DNA of 11,961 nucleotides from assembly GCA_903890595.1 (NCBI GenBank), contig CAITBU010000279.1, positions 1 to 11,961 on the forward strand, written 5' to 3'. The translations under genes and the position numbers were made by a program. Shown in pieces: positions 7,101-11,961 of the stretch (position 1 is its first letter; each line of letters begins with the position of its first letter). The notes beneath the pieces are model-generated. The model searched no databases. It saw only the letters and a program-made list of their open reading frames with translations, and was not told the origin of the DNA. Source of the stretch: an uncultured Holophagaceae bacterium. GTDB lineage: Bacteria; Acidobacteriota; Holophagae; Holophagales; Holophagaceae.

Positions 7101-7294
7101 AGGCGCTCGCGCAGGTCGGCGGAGGCCGCTTCGCTGAAGGTGGTGGCCAGGATCTCGAAGGGGCGGAGGTCCTCCCGGCCGAGGTTGGCGGTGACCAGCA
7201 CGGTGAGGGTGAAGGTCTTGCCGGAACCAGCGCTGGCGCTGACCACCAGGGACTGGTCCAGGACGCTGGCGTCGCTGAGGTCGAGGATGCGCAT
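4175..7294 (-). CDS. addA: ATP-dependent helicase/nuclease subunit A (AddA/RecB-like UvrD helicase with nuclease domain), 1039 aa
   Basis: This is the motor and one nuclease of a two-subunit complex that unwinds and resects double-strand breaks for RecA loading and degrades foreign linear DNA. The full set of UvrD/SF1A motifs is present: Walker A ASAGSGKT (20-27), TTFSEAASADLRERL (51-65), STIHS (151-155), LLLVDEYQDT (381-390), VGDVKQAIYGFRGGDPEL (409-426), LPFNFRSTP (441-449), QTVHASKGLEYDDV (727-740) and LLYVALTRAK (798-807). A lysine-rich linker (about 816-830) leads to a C-terminal PD-(D/E)xK nuclease with D977, D990-x-K992 and YQAQLSRYAQAI (1005-1016). The ATG at 7294 shares one base with the addB stop (TGATG), behind a strong GAGGAGGGG Shine-Dalgarno, so it is translationally coupled to addB. 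Length and domain order are typical of AddA. Confidence 0.93.
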   Translation of the reverse strand: MRILDLSDASVLDQSLVVSASAGSGKTFTLTVLVTANLGREDLRPFEILATTFSEAASADLRERLLRPLDLLTALDETAWKAVLPLLHTADPKALEAFLKGLPLGERLRKSAEEVAQASSHWAVASWTASPERARAFWRRIRREAELLQVSTIHSLAMRVLGQGAGAPETIRDVAHPALLRLLRQTVREALTLPETDPDHVPARLLLTWAERSWDALSQGHDNHRDAMGHLHPEDPAPFRAELLAALASAEVALGPFAANPVLAGDPSSDQYRHFKPSAILPIPGPTADLARRLRWAERQSSDKRVKIQNTYFTEDFKQAMATFVPVADALEDLLRCLLLDALNRFEAQKAHQGLATFGDLVRTARSSLVEARLESVPPRLLLVDEYQDTSPSQDDFLAALGVARVVRVGDVKQAIYGFRGGDPELLAGHLRDAGDRAFRLPFNFRSTPQVVALANRYVEEVWPQLAPDMDNLDGAQEAVAPAALPVGLVRTPAPSRGTDLPGLSGWISGLSREEGWRQCLGEPAKPGPRRRTLLLKQRTKLPALLQRLKRQGIQPYVVAKEGFWDSPGVRLVMAALEAVAHPERPRPCVALLRHIVGLSDGELTRLALSREGRPGLPGLGQLDPEAFPEAQRDAVRWLQSLREVSAQALAGHLLNQGALLHSLAALNAHGTMEPLRARRNLSALLAMLLGLPASPSVAYAALEDERAGMERGDLPASADDADLLIQTVHASKGLEYDDVILPLLNGNPQSFRKGELRTSSTTGGLLLAWKLGQFEGRAYRELKPAVTARQRRDDLNLLYVALTRAKGRLCLLLQEPKEAKKPKEPKAPADTKTWARWGQLLADAHAAELCTLVDMPAPAPLPPVVGPDWAPPAVRPALTPEDSTADAHAALPAEARAKARQEGEMVHAFLRDLLVRWEDPAGFAACLAAPPPVAGAKEHAERFLADFETRGWRHLRRRTELPLAGGAASGAQGRADLVVWEDDRIHLLDFKNSKSFGPEELASYQAQLSRYAQAIQAQEGKPVEAWLVALKSGAWVAV

Positions 7295-10248
7295 CAGTCC
7301 CCCTCCTCATCGCTGTCGGCCGTGACATCCACCGGGCGGCCGCAGATGGCGCTCAGCTCGCACCAGCGGCAGTGTTCGCCCGGCGTGGGCGGGAAGTCCC
7401 CCGTGGCCAGCCGTGCGTCGAAGTGGGCGAGGTTCTGTAGCAGGCGGTCCCGCCAGGCGTCCGGTCCGCCGGGCTCCTCAAGAAGGGTGTCCAGGTGCTT
7501 GGTGAAGGGCGCGGGTGCCTCCTCCCGCAGGGGAAGGAGGGCGGCGGTGGCGACGTCTCCCGGATACGCCGCTTCAGCGATGAGCATGTAGAGGGGCGTC
7601 TGAAGGTGCCCTGCAAAGGGCGCGTCCTCCTTGGCGTAGGCCTTGAGCTTCTCTTCCGTAGAGGTTTTGTAGTCCATCACCCGCAGGAAGGTCAGGCCAT
7701 CCTCGTGCTCCCAACGCTCGATGCGGTCGAGCTTGCCGCTCACGGGGAAGGGTTTCCCATCCGGCAGACTCAGGTCCACAGGACCCAGCTCCCCTTCCAG
7801 GGCAAGCAGGGTGCGGGTCCAACCCTCCTGCAAGGGCAGAATCTTTTGACCCTTCTTGGGAGCTGCCACCTGCATGCGCTCGGGGTAAAGGAAGGCCAGT
7901 TCCTCTTTCGTTGGCGCCGGGGCCACTGCATCCAGCAGCAGCGCCGCCGCCAGGTTGGGCAGCAGGGACTCCACCTCCAGCACCACCTGGGGCCACTGCT
8001 CCTGAGGGATGTCCTTCAGGCCCGCCAGCCAGCCCTCGCGGTTTGCATCCCACAGGGCGCGGAGGTGGCTGACCATGGCTTCGGGATCGAGGTCTCCGCC
8101 CAGGTCGGCCAGGAAAGCCGCAGGCCAGTCCCGCAGGCCCACGTAGGGCAGTAGGGAGGTCTCCAGGACGTGGTGGACCAGGGTGCCCCCGGCCATGCGG
8201 AGGTGGCTGGCGGCGTCCTTGCTGGTGAGGCCCCAGACCCGCTCGGCCAGGGACTGGAAGGGGCATTTCGCCAAGGCCTCCAGGGCGGTGGGGCTGGCCC
8301 CCGGGCGGCCTTTGAGCCAAGCAGTGCGAATATCCGAGACCAGGTCCGACGCCGGGGCGTGGGTGGTCAGGGCCTCGGCCTCGGGCCGGGCCATGGCAGC
8401 CTGGCTGCGGGCCTCGGCGGTGGGATTCTTCGCATGCCCATCCCACATCCAGCGGAGGCGGCTGTGCAGCTGGGGATCGGGGGCGGTCCAAGCGGCCGCA
8501 CCTTCCAGGGCATTCCAGAACGGGCCCTGGGCCTTCATGCGGCCCTCTTCATCCTGGGCGGGGCTGAGCACCACCAGGCGCTCCCGGGTCATGGCCAGAA
8601 CCTTATTGAAGGCGTAGGCCTCCCGCTGGAAGGCGCGGGGAATCTGGTCCCCATGCTCGCTGCGGGGCAGCCAGAAGCGCTGAAGGGCGAGGGGGAATAC
8701 CGCATCGCCCGCCGCCACCGTGGCCTGCACCAGGGCCTGGTTGATGGCTGCCTTGCGGTCCCAGTCCAGGTCGGGGTTTTCGGCGGCGCGGCTGGGCCAG
8801 GCCCCTTCGGAGAGATCGAGGATCAGCGTGGCCCGGGAGCCCGACCACTCCTCGAGGAGGGTGTCCGGCGTCACCAGGCGCAGGCCCTCCGGTGCGCGTG
8901 CCACCCGGCTGCTCCGAGCGGCATCGAGGAAGGCCTCCAAGGCGGTGAGCATCTCGGCAAAGGTCCACACATCGCCGGACCAGGCTTCCTTGAGAAGCCC
9001 CAGCGGCGCGAAGAAGTCGTCTGGGTCCATGGGCAGACGCAGGGTCCCGGCGAGGGCCTCGAGGCGTACGGCCCACTCCCGGGCAGGGAGGGTGCGCTGG
9101 CGCAGGGCGTCGAGCTCCTGCCAGGTAGCGGTGGCACCGGGGCGGGCCCACTCGTGCAGGTGCATGAAGCCGCTGGTGAAGGCCCGGGGCCCGGTCTGGT
9201 CGGCCACCGCCAGGAGGTCGGCCCAGCGCCGTAGGTCGTCCCGGTGGGAGGCACGGAGGCCTGCCGAGACGGCGCAAGGATCCAGGCGCAGGAGGCCCAT
9301 GAGCAGGGTCCAGAGGGGACTCCAGGCCTCGCTGGCGAGGAGAGGCAACAGCCCGCCCCGCACCTGGAGGGGGATCCCTTCCGCCGCCAGGAGCGGTGCC
9401 AGGAAGGGGCCCACCTTCTGGGGCTCGGGATGAATGACCGTGATCTCGGCCGGGGTGAAGCCTTCGTCCAGCCAGGTGCAGATCTGTTCCACCGCATGGC
9501 GCAGCAGGTCCACCGGGCCGTCCACGAGGCCGCGTTGGAAGGTTTCAGCGTGGGCGTCGAGCGCGAGGGGTCCCTCGAAGAGCCCGGCCAGCTCGGGGCT
9601 CCAGGGGGCGTCGCCCCAGCCTGTGGGTTCCGTGAGATCCAATTCGTTGGGGAGGCTCTGGCCGTGCTGCTCCAGACCGTCCAGGAACCACTCCACCAAG
9701 GGCTGCGAGCTGCCGAAGAGCCCCGAGCTTCCGTCTCCCTTCCGGGTGGCAAGGGCGAAGGTGGCACCACCCAGTTCTGGCACACAAGCCAGAGCCCGCA
9801 GGCGGGCCGGCCCCAGGTCGCGCAGGCCTGCGAGGATGGGTCCGTCCTCTGGGGTGCGCTCGATCCAGAGCCCCCGGCCGCCAGCCAATTGCAGATCCAC
9901 GGCCCGCCAGAGGGCGTGGTTGGGTTCGAGGTAGCCGGCACGGTCTACCTCGGTGAGGTAGGCCTCCAAGTGGGCAACAACGCTGGCCAGGCTGTGGGGG
10001 GAGCGGGGGCTGCCCAGGTCCAGGCCGTGGCTTTGCAACTCCCGGAGCGTGGCGGGTAGGAGTCCTTGGACCAGGAACTCTTGGCAGGCCCCAGCCCTGG
10101 CCTTCAGGGCGTCCAGGCTCGGTACCGGCCAGCCATGGGCCTTGGCCAGACGGCGGGCCACCCGCAGGTGCAGCAGCGTCCCAAAGGCCCCCGGTACCGG
10201 CGGCCTGGCATCGTCCAACAGCACACCATCAAAGGGGTCGTAGCTCAT
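7294..10248 (-). CDS. addB: AddB-like nuclease subunit with iron-sulfur cluster motif, 984 aa
   Basis: This is the partner of AddA. The C-terminal third is a RecB-type PD-(D/E)xK nuclease: GTLVHHVLE (688-696), GKLDRIE (838-844, D841), VMDYKTS (857-863, D859 and K861) and HLQTPLY (881-887). Four cysteines, C662 and then C960-x2-C963-x5-C969, bracket the nuclease exactly as the AddB [4Fe-4S] cluster does, where it pins the domain and supports DNA-end binding. The N-terminal region corresponds to the degenerate helicase fold that in AddB scans for the recombination hotspot. No Walker A is visible near the N-terminus, so AddA is probably the only ATPase. The start is the ATG at 10248, with AAGGCAGG just upstream as a modest Shine-Dalgarno. 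The order addB-addA, with a 1-nt overlap, is the usual one. RexB or another AddB variant is the main alternative name. Confidence 0.9.
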   Translation of the reverse strand: MSYDPFDGVLLDDARPPVPGAFGTLLHLRVARRLAKAHGWPVPSLDALKARAGACQEFLVQGLLPATLRELQSHGLDLGSPRSPHSLASVVAHLEAYLTEVDRAGYLEPNHALWRAVDLQLAGGRGLWIERTPEDGPILAGLRDLGPARLRALACVPELGGATFALATRKGDGSSGLFGSSQPLVEWFLDGLEQHGQSLPNELDLTEPTGWGDAPWSPELAGLFEGPLALDAHAETFQRGLVDGPVDLLRHAVEQICTWLDEGFTPAEITVIHPEPQKVGPFLAPLLAAEGIPLQVRGGLLPLLASEAWSPLWTLLMGLLRLDPCAVSAGLRASHRDDLRRWADLLAVADQTGPRAFTSGFMHLHEWARPGATATWQELDALRQRTLPAREWAVRLEALAGTLRLPMDPDDFFAPLGLLKEAWSGDVWTFAEMLTALEAFLDAARSSRVARAPEGLRLVTPDTLLEEWSGSRATLILDLSEGAWPSRAAENPDLDWDRKAAINQALVQATVAAGDAVFPLALQRFWLPRSEHGDQIPRAFQREAYAFNKVLAMTRERLVVLSPAQDEEGRMKAQGPFWNALEGAAAWTAPDPQLHSRLRWMWDGHAKNPTAEARSQAAMARPEAEALTTHAPASDLVSDIRTAWLKGRPGASPTALEALAKCPFQSLAERVWGLTSKDAASHLRMAGGTLVHHVLETSLLPYVGLRDWPAAFLADLGGDLDPEAMVSHLRALWDANREGWLAGLKDIPQEQWPQVVLEVESLLPNLAAALLLDAVAPAPTKEELAFLYPERMQVAAPKKGQKILPLQEGWTRTLLALEGELGPVDLSLPDGKPFPVSGKLDRIERWEHEDGLTFLRVMDYKTSTEEKLKAYAKEDAPFAGHLQTPLYMLIAEAAYPGDVATAALLPLREEAPAPFTKHLDTLLEEPGGPDAWRDRLLQNLAHFDARLATGDFPPTPGEHCRWCELSAICGRPVDVTADSDEEGD

Positions 10249-10270
10249 GCCTGCCTTTTCGCGTTTCAGT

Positions 10271-10337
10271 CTGCCAGACCATCCTGGCAGGTGGCTGAGG
10301 GTTCCAGGTTCCGGGCAAAAGGCCTAAGGCCCCCGGA
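10271..10337. repeat. Two inverted repeats upstream of addB
   Basis: CTGCCAG (10271-10277) and CTGGCAG (10284-10290) form a perfect 7-bp stem with a 6-nt loop, 22 bp upstream of the addB start. A second repeat, TCCGGG (10310-10315) with CCCGGA (10332-10337), encloses GGCC-TAA-GGCC. If addB transcription begins upstream of these, they would form hairpins in its leader; otherwise the first could be an operator. I found no convincing minus-strand promoter here. The rest of the 275-bp gap is described under the toxin-antitoxin promoter. Confidence 0.4.
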
Positions 10338-10471
10338 TCCTTCAATCCCAGAGTAGGCGTTCGGAGTGGACAGGTTTTGTCGTGTCGGTCGGCGCTGCAG
10401 ACGACGGGCGTTCCTGGCCTCAGTCCAGCCACTCAAGATTAATGGCAAGGTCACAGAGCAGAGGTTGGGTA

Positions 10472-10503
10472 TTGACTCACTCCAAGGCTAGATACATTAT
10501 CTA
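10472..10503 (+). promoter_or_regulatory. Promoter and operator of the toxin-antitoxin operon
   Basis: TTGACT (10472-10477) and CATTAT (10495-10500), with a 17-nt spacer, form a sigma70-type promoter. A perfect inverted repeat, TAGATA (10489-10494) and TATCTA (10498-10503) around CAT, covers the -10. The palindrome is flanked by a direct repeat, CTCCAAGG, at 10480-10487 and 10509-10516, spaced 29 bp. A palindrome over the -10 of an antitoxin gene encoding a helix-turn-helix is the classic layout for autorepression. AAGGTGAG (10513-10520) is the antitoxin Shine-Dalgarno. Confidence 0.6.
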
Positions 10504-10523
10504 TAACTCTCCAAGGTGAGACC

Positions 10524-10931
10524 ATGCCAACCTCACGAATCGAACGGGCAGCACTTCCGGAATCCCGCCTCGGTGGCCCTGGTCTCCGGGCCTTTTTCCG
10601 CATCGCCGAAGCGTGGGGCCTCAGCAGCAAGGAACAGGCCACCCTCCTTGGCACTCCAGAAAGCACCTACTACAGCTGGAAGAAGCTCGCCTTGGGGCAG
10701 CGGGACGTTCCCCTTGGCCGCGACACCCTCGAACGGTTGAGCTACATCCTCGGCATCTACAAGGCGCTGGAGCTGCTTCTGCCCCAGAGTGCGGCCGGTT
10801 GGGTCAAGCGCCCGAACCAGGCCCCCCTGTTTGGAGGACGCTCAGCGCTGGACCGGATGCTCAGCGGCCAGGTCGCCGATCTCTATGTCGTGCGGCAATA
10901 CCTTGATGCCTGGCGGGGTGGATGGGCGTAA
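10524..10931 (+). CDS. Xre/MbcA/ParS-type antitoxin of a RES toxin, 135 aa
   Basis: Residues about 22-58 form a helix-turn-helix (FFRIAEAWGLSSKEQATLLG followed by the recognition-helix stretch TYYSWKK), as in the N-terminal domain of MbcA/ParS/Xre antitoxins. Residues about 75-132 match the C-terminal toxin-binding domain once called DUF2384: GIYKALELLLP, then a W-x-x-x-PN motif (WVKRPN, 93-98), LFGGRSALDRML (102-113) and a final helix ending YLDAWRGG. In characterised pairs this C-terminus plugs the RES active site, and the HTH represses the operon. The ATG follows a good AAGGTGAG Shine-Dalgarno. The 3' end overlaps the toxin gene by 10 nt, the expected antitoxin-first order. The identification as antitoxin rests on both the domain match and the partner. 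Confidence 0.88.
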   Translation: MPTSRIERAALPESRLGGPGLRAFFRIAEAWGLSSKEQATLLGTPESTYYSWKKLALGQRDVPLGRDTLERLSYILGIYKALELLLPQSAAGWVKRPNQAPLFGGRSALDRMLSGQVADLYVVRQYLDAWRGGWA

Positions 10932-11617
10932 ACCTGGCTCAGACCACCTGGTCCCAGTGTTTCCGGATCGTCCCGAGCCGGTTCCCACCCGTTAACCTCT
11001 TCGAGCGGGTCTCGGACGCCGCTGACCTCGACGCCGTCCTCCAGCTCGAATCGCTGACCAATCCCCGGCTGCGGGAGGAGGTTGGCAGTCTTCACCTGAT
11101 CCCGCCGGAGGATCGCTTCACAGGCCCTGGGGCCGGCTATGTCATGGCCGCCTTCACCCACCCGAATCCACTGGGAAGCCGGTTCTCCGATGGAAGCTTT
11201 GGTGTCTACTACGCCGCCCACGATCTGGACACGGCCATCGCCGAAACGGTGTATCACCAGGTCCAACACCTGACCTACACCCATGAGCCCCCCCAAGACC
11301 TGGACATGCGCGTCCTCATCGCACACCTGGTGGGAGCCCTGGTCGATGGGAACAACAGCGGGGTTGAGGGCCTGTTGCACCCGATGAGCTATGGCCCCGG
11401 GCAAGCCTTTGGCTTGGCGGTTCGTAGCGAGGGGCGGGATGGGATCCGCTATGCGAGTGTTCGCCAGCCTGGTGGCGAGTGCGCCGCCGTCTTCCGCCCC
11501 AAGTGCATCAAGAGCTGCGTGCAATCCGCTCATCTGATCTATCCCTGGGATGGCATCGCCATCCTGAGGGATCGAATTACAACGAAGACGCTCCTAGGAT
11601 TTCCTGGCGCCATTTGA
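10922..11617 (+). CDS. RES-domain toxin (predicted NAD+-degrading), 231 aa
   Basis: The RES family is named for conserved Arg, Glu and Ser, and all three are visible: R87 in GSRFSDGSFGVYYAA (85-99), E108 in DTAIAETVYH (103-112) and S179 in GIRYASVR (174-181). Characterised members such as MbcT deplete cellular NAD+ by phosphorolysis or hydrolysis, causing growth arrest or death when the antitoxin is lost. The length and intact active-site motifs suggest a functional toxin. The start is the ATG at 10922, inside the last codons of the antitoxin gene and behind a G-rich GGCGGGG stretch, so translation is coupled. Whether the activity is phosphorylase or glycohydrolase cannot be read from sequence. 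No clear terminator follows the stop codon. Confidence 0.9.
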   Translation: MGVNLAQTTWSQCFRIVPSRFPPVNLFERVSDAADLDAVLQLESLTNPRLREEVGSLHLIPPEDRFTGPGAGYVMAAFTHPNPLGSRFSDGSFGVYYAAHDLDTAIAETVYHQVQHLTYTHEPPQDLDMRVLIAHLVGALVDGNNSGVEGLLHPMSYGPGQAFGLAVRSEGRDGIRYASVRQPGGECAAVFRPKCIKSCVQSAHLIYPWDGIAILRDRITTKTLLGFPGAI

Positions 11618-11669
11618 GGTCCCCATAGCCAAGTGCGCCTCAAGGTTGTCGCCACCGCCCTGAGCCTCC

Positions 11670-11720
11670 CCTCCGGGTTTACCATGGGGCCTTCCTGCTG
11701 CGTGCCCTTGCCCCCGGAGG
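11670..11720 (+). promoter_or_regulatory. Inverted repeat that could cover the next gene's Shine-Dalgarno
   Basis: CCTCCGGG (11670-11677) is perfectly complementary to CCCGGAGG (11713-11720), whose last five bases GGAGG are the Shine-Dalgarno of the iron-sulfur subunit gene. If the transcript starts upstream of 11670, the 8-bp GC-rich stem with a 35-nt loop would hide the ribosome-binding site. The loop is long and GC-rich anti-Shine-Dalgarno matches occur by chance, so the role is uncertain. The rest of the 110-bp gap shows no convincing promoter. Confidence 0.3.
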
Positions 11721-11727
11721 TTCCCTG

Positions 11728-11961
11728 ATGAACGCCACTGTCTCGTTCGTCCTCAATGGCAAGCCCGTCACTGTCACCAGCCCCCGGGACCGGATGCTGG
11801 TCTGGGTGCTGCGCGATGAGCTGGGCCTCACGGGCACCAAGGTGGGGTGCGAGGCCGGGCTCTGCGGGGCCTGCACGGTGCTGGTGGACTTCGAGACCGT
11901 GCTCTCTTGTTCAACGGCCCTGGGCGACGTGGCCGGCAAGTCCGTGCTCACCATCGAGGGC
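11728..11961 (+). CDS. [2Fe-2S] small subunit of a xanthine dehydrogenase/CO dehydrogenase-family enzyme (CoxS type), N-terminal part
   Basis: The first 78 residues form a plant-type ferredoxin domain, with cluster ligands C41-x4-C46-x2-C49 in VGCEAGLCGACTVLVD (39-54) and a fourth cysteine at C61. This is the N-terminal domain of the small subunit of molybdenum hydroxylases (xanthine, aldehyde, isoquinoline or CO dehydrogenases). In these enzymes it passes electrons from the molybdenum site to the next acceptor. A second [2Fe-2S] domain and the large subunit genes would follow beyond base 11961, so the substrate cannot be told. The ATG at 11728 is supported by GGAGG at 11716-11720, 7 nt upstream. 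No twin-arginine signal is present, so the complex is likely cytoplasmic. Confidence 0.92.
   Translation, partial: MNATVSFVLNGKPVTVTSPRDRMLVWVLRDELGLTGTKVGCEAGLCGACTVLVDFETVLSCSTALGDVAGKSVLTIEG

Noticed and set aside
8170..9941. Long open frames (about 350 aa) on both strands within addB
   Set aside because: These are shadow frames of the addB coding sequence, with Gly/Ala/Arg-biased composition and no family features.
11614..11643. TTGAGG...CCTCAA inverted repeat after the toxin gene as a terminator
   Set aside because: The stem is only 6 bp with an 18-nt loop and no T-run, so it does not support a terminator call.
1..11961. CRISPR arrays, tRNA/rRNA genes, insertion sequences or prophage ends
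   Set aside because: No spaced repeat arrays, cloverleaf sequences, transposase or integrase frames or terminal repeats were found on either strand.

Overview
This is a GC-rich bacterial window with dense, mostly operonic genes. Strong G/C third-position bias, frequent 1-10 nt gene overlaps, an AddAB-type (not RecBCD) recombination nuclease and a CoxS-type iron-sulfur subunit point to a free-living GC-rich bacterium. An acidobacterium of the Holophaga/Geothrix type is my best guess from protein style, but no marker gene proves it.

Layout. (1) 1-1635, minus strand: a von Willebrand A protein, followed downstream by the N-terminal 290 residues of a large protein that begins with a HIT domain and a phospholipase-D-type nuclease domain. 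This is the usual front end of HIT-PLD-SF2 helicase proteins; the rest lies outside the window. (2) 1636-2020: a divergent intergenic region with a 33-bp imperfect palindrome, a second inverted repeat, a good sigma70-type promoter and, starting at its predicted transcription start, a structured leader. The leader matches the core of the SAM-I/SAM-IV riboswitch clan (P1, P2, the GGCAACC...GGTGCC P3 core, and P4). (3) 2021-4160, plus strand: three overlapping genes, namely a conserved protein of unknown function, a YbjN-like protein and an N-formylglutamate amidohydrolase-family enzyme. (4) 4175-10248, minus strand: addB-addA, encoding the two-subunit ATP-dependent helicase-nuclease for double-strand break processing. 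It converges on the previous operon with only 14 bp between the stop codons. (5) 10249-11617: a divergent intergenic region, then an Xre/MbcA-type antitoxin and RES-domain toxin pair with an operator-like palindrome over its promoter. (6) 11728-11961: the start of a [2Fe-2S] small subunit of a xanthine dehydrogenase/CO dehydrogenase-family oxidoreductase.

How the genes may work together. AddAB is a core repair machine that also degrades foreign linear DNA. The RES/Xre pair is a toxin-antitoxin module, and the HIT-PLD protein belongs to a family often suspected of acting on foreign nucleic acid, so the window has a mild defence flavour. The most unusual element is the SAM-clan riboswitch-like leader in front of an operon with no recognisable link to methionine or SAM metabolism.
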